Part shown: one piece after another, positions 7,499-16,145 of the stretch
Layout: each line of letters begins with the position of its first letter
Numbering within the stretch: the first letter of the stretch is position 1
Assembly (NCBI GenBank): GCA_045603745.1
Contig: JAZUMQ010000015.1
Span: forward strand, 1 to 27,577
DNA from: RGIG995 sp045603745
GTDB taxonomy: Bacteria > Bacillota > Clostridia > Oscillospirales > UBA644
Reading direction: 5' to 3'
Length of the DNA stretch: 27,577 nucleotides
Notes under the pieces: generated by a model
Seen by the model: the letters and a program-made list of their open reading frames with translations, nothing else
The model's database searches: none
Told to the model about the DNA's origin: nothing
Program-made: the position numbers and the translations under genes

Positions 7499-8752
7499 AT
7501 GGCTAATCAACACAACGATCCCCGCACCTGTTCGTTTTGCGGGCAACCCTGCACCGGAGAAAAAATGTTCATCGCCGGAATTGAGCCGAACACCTATATC
7601 TGTAACGATTGTGTGGACGCCTGCGTAGAATATCTCCAAGCGTTGACCGAAAAGAAACAGAAAAAAAAGGACGAAAAACTCCGGCTGACCATGAAAACCC
7701 CGGCGGAAATCAAGGCCGCATTGGACGAATACGTCATTGGTCAGGACGATGCGAAGATCGCCCTTTCCGTGGCGGTCTATAACCACTATAAGAGAATTTT
7801 GAACCAAGATAACAATGCCGACGTAGAACTGGCGAAGAGCAACGTGCTTCTTCTGGGCCCCACCGGTTCGGGAAAGACCTTGCTGGCGCAGGTTTTGGCA
7901 AAGACCCTGAACGTGCCCTTTGCTATCGCCGACGCCACCACCCTCACCGAAGCGGGATACGTGGGCGAAGACGTGGAAAATATTCTGCTCCGATTGATTC
8001 AAGCCGCTGATTTTGACGTAAAATCTGCCGAACGCGGAATCATTTATATCGACGAAATCGACAAGATCTCCCGCCGTTCCGAAAATCCCTCCATCACCAG
8101 AGACGTATCCGGAGAGGGAGTTCAACAGGCGTTGTTGAAGATTCTGGAAGGAACCGTGTCCAACGTTCCCCCCAACGGTGGTCGCAAACACCCCAACCAG
8201 CAATTTATTCCCATCGACACGAAGAACATTCTGTTCATCTGTGGCGGTGCTTTTGCCGGGCTGGAAGACGTGATCCGCAAACGCACCCAGACCACCGCCA
8301 TCGGATTTAATTCCGACGTTGTAAGCAAAAACGACAGTGACGTGGGAGCATTACTCAAGCAATGCGAAGCCCACGATCTGGTCAAATTTGGTCTGATTCC
8401 CGAATTGGTGGGACGGCTGCCGGTGATCGTCAACGTGGAGCCTTTGAACAAAGAAGCGCTGATCCGCATTATGACCGAACCAAAAAACTGTCTGACGAAG
8501 CAATACCGGGAACTGTTCCGTTTGGACGGCGTTCAGTTGGAATTCACCGACGGCGCCATCGAAGCCATTGCGGAACAGGCGGTAGAACACAAAACCGGTG
8601 CCCGAGGACTTCGCGCCATTGCGGAAAAGATCATGACAAAAATCATGTATCAGACCCCCTCGGACAAAACCATTGCCACAGTCACCGTGGACGAAAACTG
8701 TATCCGCGGCACAGGAGACGCAATCATTACCCACAAAGAAACCGAACAATAA
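7499..8752 (+). CDS. clpX: ATP-dependent unfoldase ClpX
   Basis: 417 residues, 35 bp after clpP, so probably co-transcribed. The N-terminal zinc-binding domain that recruits adaptors has Cys11, Cys14, Cys35 and Cys38 (CSFCGQ...CNDC). The AAA+ core has Walker A GPTGSGKT at 120-127, Walker B IIYIDEIDKI, and the sensor-2 motif GARGLRAI. The IGF tripeptide in TTAIGFNSD is the loop that docks into ClpP, so the protein should form a ClpXP protease with the product of the preceding gene. The pore-loop and arginine-finger regions look intact. Nothing unusual in length or composition. Confidence 0.97.
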   Translation: MANQHNDPRTCSFCGQPCTGEKMFIAGIEPNTYICNDCVDACVEYLQALTEKKQKKKDEKLRLTMKTPAEIKAALDEYVIGQDDAKIALSVAVYNHYKRILNQDNNADVELAKSNVLLLGPTGSGKTLLAQVLAKTLNVPFAIADATTLTEAGYVGEDVENILLRLIQAADFDVKSAERGIIYIDEIDKISRRSENPSITRDVSGEGVQQALLKILEGTVSNVPPNGGRKHPNQQFIPIDTKNILFICGGAFAGLEDVIRKRTQTTAIGFNSDVVSKNDSDVGALLKQCEAHDLVKFGLIPELVGRLPVIVNVEPLNKEALIRIMTEPKNCLTKQYRELFRLDGVQLEFTDGAIEAIAEQAVEHKTGARGLRAIAEKIMTKIMYQTPSDKTIATVTVDENCIRGTGDAIITHKETEQ

Positions 8753-8761
8753 ACCCATCGA

Positions 8762-8787
8762 CTCGAATCGCAAAAATGCGGTTCGAG
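8762..8787 (+). other. Stem-loop between clpX and lon
   Basis: CTCGAATCGC at 8762-8771 pairs with GCGGTTCGAG at 8778-8787 (one T-G pair), loop AAAAAT. The following bases (ccgttgccgtttc) are not a clear T-run, so it is a weak terminator or an mRNA processing hairpin rather than a clean stop. It matches neither the CIRCE nor the CtsR heat-shock operator that I know. Confidence 0.5.
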
Positions 8788-8855
8788 CCGTTGCCGTTTC
8801 ACTCATAAGAAAAAAGACACACAAAACCACGAAAAATCAAAGGAAAACAGATATT

Positions 8856-11204
8856 ATGCCCGATATTTCCAAGGTCTTTGAACAAAAGATCCGAACCCTT
8901 CCCCTTCTCCCCTTGCGGAACTTGGCATCTCTGCCCAAGCAGACCATTCATCTGGACGTAGCCCGCAAAATTTCCGCCTCTGCCGTCAGTGCCGCATTGG
9001 CGTCGGATCGCTACATATTCCTTGCCGCCCAAATGGATATTACCGAAGAAGATCCTCGCCCCGAGGGAATCTTCAGTTACGGTACGGTGGCAAAAGTAAA
9101 ACAGATGATGAAAACCCAAAACGGCGATCTGCGGGTAATGTTGGACGTGCTCTGCCGCGCCCAAGCTATCACCATGCCCTATAAAGACAACGGCTACTAC
9201 AACGTCACCGTTTCTTTGATCCCCGAACTGTCCGCCCCGATCCAATCTTCCTTGGAGCGGGAAGCCTTAGCACGGGAAGCCCAAAGCCTTTACGCAGAAT
9301 TGTCCCAATACGTGGAAAATATCTCCCAGCAACAGATCATGGAGGTGCTTTCCATTGACGATCTGGGATTCTTGGCGGATTATATTACCCAAAATCTATT
9401 CCTGAAATATCAGGACAAGCAACGGATCTTAGAGATTCTCGATCCGGAAAAGCGCATGAGCGAACTGTTGCAGATTTTGGAACGGGAAGTAGGAATCGCC
9501 GATCTGGAAAATCAGATCGCAGATCGCACGAAAGAACGCATTGCGAAAAATCAGCGGGATTTCTATATCCGGGAACAAATTCATGCCCTGGAAGAAGAAT
9601 TGGGAGAACTCGATCCCGATGATGAAATCGCCGTTTACACCGATAAGATCAACAAATCCGACCTCCCCGACGACGTGAAGAAAAAACTGCTCAAAGAAGT
9701 AGAACGATTGGCAAAAATGCCCATCGGCGCTCAGGAAGCGGGCGTTTCTCGGATTTATCTGGACACCTGTCTCGACCTTCCTTGGGGGAAATTCACCAAG
9801 GAAGAAGTGGAAATTTCTGAAGCCCGCCGGATTTTGGAAGAAGATCATTACGGTCTTTCCAAGGTTAAAGAACGCATTTTGGAAACCTTGGTAGTTCTGA
9901 AAAAGATGCCCCAATACAATGGACAGATTTTATGTTTGGTGGGGCCTCCGGGAACCGGAAAGACCTCCGTTGCCCAATCCATTGCCCGTGCCACCGGACG
10001 AAAATTTGCCCGGGTTTCACTGGGGGGAGTTCACGACGAAGCAGAGATCCGGGGACACCGGAGAACCTACGTCGCCTCCATGCCCGGAAAAATCATTGAA
10101 GCCATTCGGGAAGCCGGTTCGATCAACCCCGTAATCTTACTGGACGAAGTGGACAAGATCGGCAGCGATTACAAAGGCGACCCCGCCTCTGCCCTGCTGG
10201 AAGTCCTCGATCCCGAACAAAACAAAACCTTCAAGGATCACTTTTTGGATCTTCCCTTTGACCTGTCCAACGTGTTATTTATCCTCACCGCAAATACGGA
10301 AGACACCATGCCCCGCCCCCTTTTGGATCGGACGGAAGTCATCGAACTTTCTTCCTATACGCAAGAAGAAAAAATTCATATTGCCAAGGAACACCTCATT
10401 CCCAAACAATTGAAAAAACACGGATTGCTGGCAAAAGAATGTAAATTTACCGATGCGGGTCTGAACGATCTGATCCGCAGTTATACCAGAGAAGCCGGAG
10501 TGCGCGTTTTGGAACGCACCATTGCCTCGCTCTGCCGAAAAGCTCTGAAATATTTGGCAGAACACCCGGAAGAAACCAAGGTTACCTTTAAGCCCGCCAA
10601 TCTGGAGGCCTTTTTAGGACCTCGAAAATACCGGGACGATCCTTTATCTCAAAAAGATCAGGTGGGTATCGTCACCGGTCTTGCCTATACTGCCGTAGGC
10701 GGAGAGGTGATGCCGGTGGAAGCCACCGTTATGGACGGAACCGGAAAAGTACAACTGACCGGGTCTTTGGGCGACGTTATGAAGGAATCGGCAAACGCCG
10801 CCATCAGTTACATTCGCTCCAAGGCAAAGGAACTGGGCGTAGATGCAAATTTCTATAAAAATAAAGATATTCACATTCACGTTCCCGAAGGTGCCGTTCC
10901 CAAAGACGGACCTTCTGCCGGGGTTACCATGACTACCGCTTTGGTCAGTGAATTGACCGGGAAGAAGGTAGATCACACCGTGGCAATGACCGGGGAGATC
11001 ACCCTGCGGGGCAGAGTTTTGCCTATCGGCGGATTGAAAGAAAAAACCATGGCGGCATACAAAGCCGGCATCAAAAAGGTGGTTCTTCCCGCCGCGAATC
11101 TTCCCGACCTAGAAGAAATTGACCCCGTAGTGAAAGAACACATCGAATTCATTCCTGCCGAACAGGTAGAAACGGTATTGAAGACCGCTTTGATTGAGAG
11201 ATAA
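8856..11204 (+). CDS. lon: ATP-dependent protease Lon
   Basis: 782 residues from the ATG at 8856, preceded by AAAGGA; longer in-frame openings run back into clpX and add no family sequence. The N-terminal substrate-recognition domain begins with LPLLPLRNLASLPKQ. The AAA+ domain has Walker A GPPGTGKT at about 363-370 and Walker B VILLDEVDKIG. The protease domain has the Ser-Lys dyad: Ser687 in PKDGPSAGVTM and Lys730 in PIGGLKEK, the usual 43-residue spacing. Lon degrades misfolded and regulatory proteins in the cytosol. It completes a quality-control cluster with trigger factor and ClpXP, and engB starts 5 bp after it, as in Bacillus-type gene order. Confidence 0.97.
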   Translation: MPDISKVFEQKIRTLPLLPLRNLASLPKQTIHLDVARKISASAVSAALASDRYIFLAAQMDITEEDPRPEGIFSYGTVAKVKQMMKTQNGDLRVMLDVLCRAQAITMPYKDNGYYNVTVSLIPELSAPIQSSLEREALAREAQSLYAELSQYVENISQQQIMEVLSIDDLGFLADYITQNLFLKYQDKQRILEILDPEKRMSELLQILEREVGIADLENQIADRTKERIAKNQRDFYIREQIHALEEELGELDPDDEIAVYTDKINKSDLPDDVKKKLLKEVERLAKMPIGAQEAGVSRIYLDTCLDLPWGKFTKEEVEISEARRILEEDHYGLSKVKERILETLVVLKKMPQYNGQILCLVGPPGTGKTSVAQSIARATGRKFARVSLGGVHDEAEIRGHRRTYVASMPGKIIEAIREAGSINPVILLDEVDKIGSDYKGDPASALLEVLDPEQNKTFKDHFLDLPFDLSNVLFILTANTEDTMPRPLLDRTEVIELSSYTQEEKIHIAKEHLIPKQLKKHGLLAKECKFTDAGLNDLIRSYTREAGVRVLERTIASLCRKALKYLAEHPEETKVTFKPANLEAFLGPRKYRDDPLSQKDQVGIVTGLAYTAVGGEVMPVEATVMDGTGKVQLTGSLGDVMKESANAAISYIRSKAKELGVDANFYKNKDIHIHVPEGAVPKDGPSAGVTMTTALVSELTGKKVDHTVAMTGEITLRGRVLPIGGLKEKTMAAYKAGIKKVVLPAANLPDLEEIDPVVKEHIEFIPAEQVETVLKTALIER

Positions 11205-11209
11205 TAACT

Positions 11210-11794
11210 ATGACCATCAATTTCAGCAATGCCCAATTTGTCACCAGCTATTTTGACGGAAAAAAAATCGACCGCCCCAAAAAGCCGGAAATCGTCTTAG
11301 TGGGACGCTCAAACGTGGGCAAATCATCGCTCATAAATAAAATTCTGAATCGAAAAAGTCTCGCCCGCGTCTCTTCCACGCCGGGCAAGACCATTTCCGT
11401 AAATTATTATGACATTGACGGCAAGTTTGACTTGGTCGACCTACCGGGCTACGGTTTTGCAAAACGTCCGAAAACCGAGCAAGCCGCTTGGGGGAAACTG
11501 ACCGAAGGATACTTTAATGCCGACCGAGACATTCGTTTGATCTTACTGTTGGTCGATCTTCGTCACCCCCCGTCCAAAGACGACGAGGTCATGTTTGATT
11601 GGCTCATGCAATCGGAAACTCTGTTTGCCGTCGTCGCTACAAAATCCGATAAACTCAACAAGACCGAAATCGCAAAAAACACCGAGACTCTCTCTGCAAA
11701 ATTCGGAATCAACGTTATTCCCTTCTCGTCGCTCAACGGCATGGGAGTGGAAGAATTGCGGCAGATCATCACCGATCTGGTTCTTGCCGATTAA
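11210..11794 (+). CDS. engB: Ribosome biogenesis GTPase EngB (YsxC/YihA)
   Basis: 194 residues starting 5 bp after the lon stop. G1 is GRSNVGKSS (residues 32-40), the switch region is STPGKTISVNYY, G3 is DLPGYGFAKRP, and G4 is TKSDKLNK; this set and the length are typical of the YihA/YsxC branch. The family acts in late assembly of the 50S subunit and is essential in Bacillus subtilis. The lon-engB pairing is conserved in Bacillota. Its stop codon is separated from the convergent stop of the next gene by only 2 bp, with no terminator between. Confidence 0.96.
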   Translation: MTINFSNAQFVTSYFDGKKIDRPKKPEIVLVGRSNVGKSSLINKILNRKSLARVSSTPGKTISVNYYDIDGKFDLVDLPGYGFAKRPKTEQAAWGKLTEGYFNADRDIRLILLLVDLRHPPSKDDEVMFDWLMQSETLFAVVATKSDKLNKTEIAKNTETLSAKFGINVIPFSSLNGMGVEELRQIITDLVLAD

Positions 11795-11796
11795 GG

Positions 11797-13023
11797 TCAA
11801 AGGGAAAGGTATTTGGGGACGTGAATCTCGCCGTCACAAATCATGCGATAGATCCAGGCAGACCCCATCACCGCGCCGGCAATTCCGTTTTCCCCAAAGG
11901 AGTAAAGGTAATACAAACCTTTCCATTGCGGATCCTGTCCTACGTAGGGTAAGCCCTTTCGAGGAAGCACCAATCCTTGAGTAAACCCATATTCCTGCTT
12001 GATTCGGGGAATCCCGATAAACATTTCTCGCAACTCGGAAGAAAGATTTTTATACTTTACCCGACATAACGTATTAGCATCGAGCCGACCGAACCGCCCT
12101 TCGGGGGTCAACGTCGACGTAGCTTGCCCGGAATATAGGATCCGCCCGTCGGGAGTAGTACGAAGATAGGACAATTCGTCGTGATTTTTGATCAGACAAT
12201 GATCTTTCCAACCCCGAAACACCGAAATTTGCTCAGTCACCACCGAAAAAACCGTTACTCGTTGACCCAACTGAGGACGCTTTTGCAACACTTCTCCTCC
12301 ACGGGCATCGATGACTTTTTCGGCAAAAATTTTCTTCGATCCACACCGACAGATAAATTGATCGGACCCCCGGGCTTCGATGGCGTCGATTCGACTTCCT
12401 TCGTAAATGACCCCACCGTGAAGGGTAATCCAATCGGAAAGATCCCGACAGAATTTCACAGCGTTCAATTCCGCACTGCCGTCCTTCATCATCATTCCAC
12501 CCACACAGGGAAAGGAAAACCATTCCCGGCACTCTTCTTCTTTATGCCAGCTACAATCCAACCCCATATGATGGCGGGCATAATATTCTTCCCGCAACAC
12601 CGATTCTTCCCGGGGAGACGCAGTATAATAAAATTGATCCCGGCGTTTGAAATCGCATTTACTCCCGGTATCATCGATTATTTTTTCAATCTGTTCCACC
12701 GCTGCACAGGAAAAACGATACCAACTCACGGCATTTTCGATTCCGATCAACTCTCTTAACCGAAGAAGATCCGGACCGCCGTCTCCACTTACGATTCCCG
12801 AAGAAAATCGACACGCACCGTCTCCCACCGTATTGGCGGTGACCACCGTGACCCTGCGTTGTGCTTTCAATAATTCATAGGCGCATAAAAGCCCGCTTAA
12901 CCCCGCCCCGATGACCAAAATTTCGGTCTCAAGATCTTCTTTTACCGCGGGGTGAGATGGCAAGAAATCTTCGGGCTGAAAAAAGGGCGAAAGCCCGCTT
13001 CCCCAGATCTGATTTTGTTTCAT
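11797..13023 (-). CDS. FAD-dependent oxidoreductase (DAO family)
   Basis: 408 residues on the minus strand, start at 13023 behind a G-rich ribosome binding site. Residues 35-63 are a dinucleotide-binding fold: EILVIGAGLSGLLCAYELL followed by an acidic-less strand RRVTVVTA. Near the C terminus, YLYSFGENGIAGAVMGSAWI is the second FAD contact seen in this family. The opening (IWGSG...PEDFLP...LETEILVIGAGLSG) resembles the DAO-Rieske fusion proteins of Bacillota, which go on to a C-terminal Rieske 2Fe-2S domain of about 100 residues; here the protein ends before it, with no Cys-His motif. Substrate is unknown. It stands alone, convergent with engB and divergent from the lipoprotein gene. Confidence 0.85.
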   Translation of the reverse strand: MKQNQIWGSGLSPFFQPEDFLPSHPAVKEDLETEILVIGAGLSGLLCAYELLKAQRRVTVVTANTVGDGACRFSSGIVSGDGGPDLLRLRELIGIENAVSWYRFSCAAVEQIEKIIDDTGSKCDFKRRDQFYYTASPREESVLREEYYARHHMGLDCSWHKEEECREWFSFPCVGGMMMKDGSAELNAVKFCRDLSDWITLHGGVIYEGSRIDAIEARGSDQFICRCGSKKIFAEKVIDARGGEVLQKRPQLGQRVTVFSVVTEQISVFRGWKDHCLIKNHDELSYLRTTPDGRILYSGQATSTLTPEGRFGRLDANTLCRVKYKNLSSELREMFIGIPRIKQEYGFTQGLVLPRKGLPYVGQDPQWKGLYYLYSFGENGIAGAVMGSAWIYRMICDGEIHVPKYLSL

Positions 13024-13096
13024 AAAAAGCCCCCCTATTGTTTTTCAATCTCATTTTCACCCTATTTCCCGGATTTTATTCAGAAAGGATCAAGCT

Positions 13097-13654
13097 ATGA
13101 AGAAAACAACCCTATTCCTTTCCTTTTGTATCCTTTGCCTTTTGTTTTCCGGGTGTTCTTCCGGAGGAACCGATTGGGCACCTTTAGACCTTGCCCGTCG
13201 CAACCCCTCCACCGACGCACCCATTCCCGCAGAAGTGGTCGCCGTGGCGCTCTCCACGGAGGCACCCTTGGGCGGAATGGAGATGTCTTTCACAATCACC
13301 GGAGAAAATCCATCGGGCATCGTTTCGATTTATAAAGCAGATCGGGATTACTCCACCACCCTTTCCGGGAAGCCGGTACGGGAAGAAAAATTCTCGAAAC
13401 TGACCGAAAAACTGATGTGGCAATTTCGCTCTTTGCCTGCGGGAGATTATCTGATCGTCTTTTCCGAACTTTCCGCCGCCACCATGACGCGATCCATCGT
13501 CCCCTCCGACGAGGCAAATGGAAAGATCCTTAATTACCGCAACGGAGAGATCATGACCGACGGAACCTGCGCATTGACCCTACTTTTCATCAAAACTCAC
13601 GATCACCCAGAACCGGGACTTGTCACCTTCGCCTATCCTGTCCCCGAAGAATAA
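13097..13654 (+). CDS. Small lipoprotein, function unknown
   Basis: 185 residues with AGAAAGGATC upstream. The N terminus is a lipoprotein signal: KK, a hydrophobic run, then FSGC with the lipidated cysteine at residue 20, so the mature protein should be tethered to the outer face of the membrane. The body has alternating short strands (FTITGENPSGIVSIYKA..., AGDYLIVFSEL) and ends in VTFAYPVPEE, suggesting a small beta-sandwich; this is inferred from pattern only. No catalytic residues recognised. It is 21 bp upstream of rlmB and probably co-transcribed with it. Confidence 0.8.
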   Translation: MKKTTLFLSFCILCLLFSGCSSGGTDWAPLDLARRNPSTDAPIPAEVVAVALSTEAPLGGMEMSFTITGENPSGIVSIYKADRDYSTTLSGKPVREEKFSKLTEKLMWQFRSLPAGDYLIVFSELSAATMTRSIVPSDEANGKILNYRNGEIMTDGTCALTLLFIKTHDHPEPGLVTFAYPVPEE

Positions 13655-13675
13655 AATCCAAAACGGAGAAACAAT

Positions 13676-14464
13676 ATGAATTATCAAAAACGCCGTAAAC
13701 CCGATTTTAAATCGGAAGAAGTCAATGAAAACGTCGTCACCGGAAGAAATCCGGTCATGGAAGTTTTGCGCTCCGGGCGAACCGTCGATAAGATTCTTAT
13801 CGCAAAAGGAGAGCGGGAAGGTTCGATTCTGAAGATCGTTGCCATGGCAAAGGAAAAAGGAATTCCTGTCATGGACGCCGAAAGAACCCGCATCGAAGCA
13901 TTATCCGGGACGGCAGGACATCAGGGTGTTCTCGCCTTTGTCACCCCCTTTGAATATTCCACGGTGGAAGAAATTCTCGCAGTAGCGGAAGAGCGGGAGG
14001 AACCCCCTTGCATCGTGATCTTGGACGGGGTGACAGACCCCCACAATGCCGGTGCGATTTTGCGTACCGCCTGCTGCTGCGGTGCCCACGGCGTCATCAT
14101 GCCAAAGCACAATTCCTGCGGCATGACCCCCACGCTGATCAAATCCGCCGCCGGGGCAACGGAATACATGAAAGTTGCACGGGTGACCAATATCACCGAT
14201 ACGGTGGAAGAATTGAAAAAACATAATATTTGGGTCTACGGAACCGACGGAAACGCACCTTCGGATATTTATCACACCGATCTTACCGGAGCCTGCGCCT
14301 TTGTCTTGGGAGACGAGGGAAAGGGGATTTCCCGCTTGGTTCGGGAACATTGTGATTTCTTAGTCAAGATTCCCATGAAAGGACCGCTGGATTCCCTGAA
14401 CGTATCCGTGGCAGGTGCCATCATTCTCTACGAATCTCTCCGTCAGAAAGGGGCGAAAGAATGA
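13676..14464 (+). CDS. rlmB: 23S rRNA 2'-O-ribose methyltransferase (RlmB/TrmH family)
   Basis: 262 residues. All three SpoU/TrmH motifs are present: motif 1 ILDGVTDPHNAGAILRTA, motif 2 FVLGDEGKGISRLV, and motif 3 IPMKGPLDSLNVSVAGAI. These form the knotted SAM-binding fold, with the motif-1 Arg and motif-3 Asn as catalytic and binding residues. The N-terminal L30e-like domain (VTGRNPVMEVLRSGRTVDKILIA) places it in the RlmB group, which methylates G2251 in E. coli 23S rRNA. The exact nucleotide here is by homology. Its last bases overlap the next gene by 4 bp (ATGA), indicating translational coupling to the P-type-ATPase-like protein. Confidence 0.93.
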   Translation: MNYQKRRKPDFKSEEVNENVVTGRNPVMEVLRSGRTVDKILIAKGEREGSILKIVAMAKEKGIPVMDAERTRIEALSGTAGHQGVLAFVTPFEYSTVEEILAVAEEREEPPCIVILDGVTDPHNAGAILRTACCCGAHGVIMPKHNSCGMTPTLIKSAAGATEYMKVARVTNITDTVEELKKHNIWVYGTDGNAPSDIYHTDLTGACAFVLGDEGKGISRLVREHCDFLVKIPMKGPLDSLNVSVAGAIILYESLRQKGAKE

Positions 14465-16107
14465 ATAAAGAAGAAATTGAGTTTTTTGAAGAACAATATA
14501 ATACCGTCGTCGCGACCAAAGATAAACTGTTCTTGCGAACCGGCATTTGCTTGGGCATTGCAGCACTCTTCGGACTTCTGACGATATTGAATCTACCCCG
14601 CATCGCCTTAGCGATTCTGGAGTTGATTTTCACCGCATTTCTTTGGATCGTCTGCAATTCCGAAATGACCAACGGCGTTCGCTCCTTTTTAAAATTATGC
14701 CCTTCCAACGACAGTTTCAACGCCTTGGCTCTGATCGGTTCGGTGGCACACGCCATTTATATGATGGCAGCAAATCCCCCGTCAGATACGCATTTTATCA
14801 GTGCGGCTCTGTATCTTTCGGTAACGATTTCCATCGGCATGAAATATCTGTACGTAATGCAGATCATCAAAAACCTGGATCTGATCCGGGATAAAAGAAC
14901 TTATGCCCTGCAAGTCACCGACCTTTCCTTGTCCAAAAAGTACATTCGACAAGTCTGCTCTGCCAACCCGGTGGAAGATTTCCCCAACGTGGTGCGCACC
15001 TCTTACGACAGCGACCCCACAGAGCAAAAAAACCGTCGGTTTATCCCCTTTGTTACCCTCGGCGTGATTGTTGTTTCCATCGTCATCGGATTCATACACA
15101 AAGGTTCTTTTTTGGTGGCTCTTCCCGCCCTTTTGTGTATTTGTGCCTGCTTCTCGGCGGAAATGTCGTTTGTTTTGCCTTACGTTACAATGCAGATGCG
15201 TTTGCGGAAATTGGGAAGTATCCTGATGGGAAACTATTCCATTGAACATCTGATGGAAACCGACACGTTATTGGTCAAAGACACCGACCTGTTCCCTCCG
15301 GAAAACAACGAGATTTTGAATCTGAATATCCGAAACAAAGCTTTGGCAAAAGAAGTGGTTCTTTACACTGCGGTGTTGCTCAACCTTTCCGAATCCCCGC
15401 TGGAAGAAGCATTTCACCGGAAATTCCCCGGAATCCCGGATCGCATGCCTCCGGTACTGCATTGGCGCGTCATCAAGAATTACGGGATTGTCGCCAACAT
15501 CAACATTGACAACGTGCTTTTGGGAAACCGCAATCTGTTGTTATCCCATAACGTTCAACCTTGGAGTGCGGAAAAAGAAGCCATGCTGACCGCCGCCGGG
15601 GTTCATCTGATCTACCTTGCCATCAATGGTCAAATCGCCGCAACCATCATCTGCCGTTACGGAGAAGATCCGGAATTGAAAAAATCCGCGGAACTGTTGG
15701 GCGGAGATTTCAATCTGTTGGTAGAAACCAAGGATTGCAACATCAATGAAACCATGATTCAGCGGAAATACGAACTATCTCATACGAAAATTTCCGTTCC
15801 AGACCCCGACGAAGCGGAATCGGTGGTGGAAACGAGAGAAGAATTGGAGGAAGACCAATCTCCCCCGGTGATGATCTCCACTCAAAATGCCTTGGGGATT
15901 TTGGAATCCATTCGCCGGGCAAAACAACTGCACAAGACCGTCAATCTCTGCATTACAATTCAGCAGTTGTCGGTGTTGTTGGGATTGATTTTGACCACCG
16001 CGGCACTTCTCATCGCCCCCGGGCAGATGTCCTGGATTTGGATTTTTGCATTTAATCTGATCTGGGCCTTACCGGTGCTTGCAGTGTCGTTATTCAAAAA
16101 AGAGTAA
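14461..16107 (+). CDS. P-type-ATPase-like membrane protein lacking the catalytic aspartate
   Basis: 548 residues, coupled to rlmB by an ATGA overlap. Hydrophobic segments lie at about 25-65, 88-135, 194-240 and 498-542. Its plan follows a heavy-metal-type P-type ATPase: after the third hydrophobic block comes RKLGSILMGNYSIEHLMETDTLLVKDTDLF, read in two parts, where true pumps have R-G-I-L..G..E.L...DTVVFDKTGTLT. The phosphorylated Asp is Lys273 and the loop reads KDTDL instead of DKTGT. An N-domain-like stretch follows (NLSESPLEEAF, then YGIVANINIDNVLLGNRNLL, about 308-360), then LIYLAINGQIAATI. No GDGxND hinge and no TGES actuator motif are seen. It should therefore not pump ions; a regulatory or structural role is inferred. 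Confidence 0.7.
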   Translation: MNKEEIEFFEEQYNTVVATKDKLFLRTGICLGIAALFGLLTILNLPRIALAILELIFTAFLWIVCNSEMTNGVRSFLKLCPSNDSFNALALIGSVAHAIYMMAANPPSDTHFISAALYLSVTISIGMKYLYVMQIIKNLDLIRDKRTYALQVTDLSLSKKYIRQVCSANPVEDFPNVVRTSYDSDPTEQKNRRFIPFVTLGVIVVSIVIGFIHKGSFLVALPALLCICACFSAEMSFVLPYVTMQMRLRKLGSILMGNYSIEHLMETDTLLVKDTDLFPPENNEILNLNIRNKALAKEVVLYTAVLLNLSESPLEEAFHRKFPGIPDRMPPVLHWRVIKNYGIVANINIDNVLLGNRNLLLSHNVQPWSAEKEAMLTAAGVHLIYLAINGQIAATIICRYGEDPELKKSAELLGGDFNLLVETKDCNINETMIQRKYELSHTKISVPDPDEAESVVETREELEEDQSPPVMISTQNALGILESIRRAKQLHKTVNLCITIQQLSVLLGLILTTAALLIAPGQMSWIWIFAFNLIWALPVLAVSLFKKE

Positions 16108-16145
16108 AATAATTTTTTATAGATTTCCGAAGGAGGAAAATTATC

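Noticed and set aside
7460..8203. 247-codon minus-strand frame over clpX
   Set aside because: Antisense shadow of the AAA+ core of ClpX, no motif.
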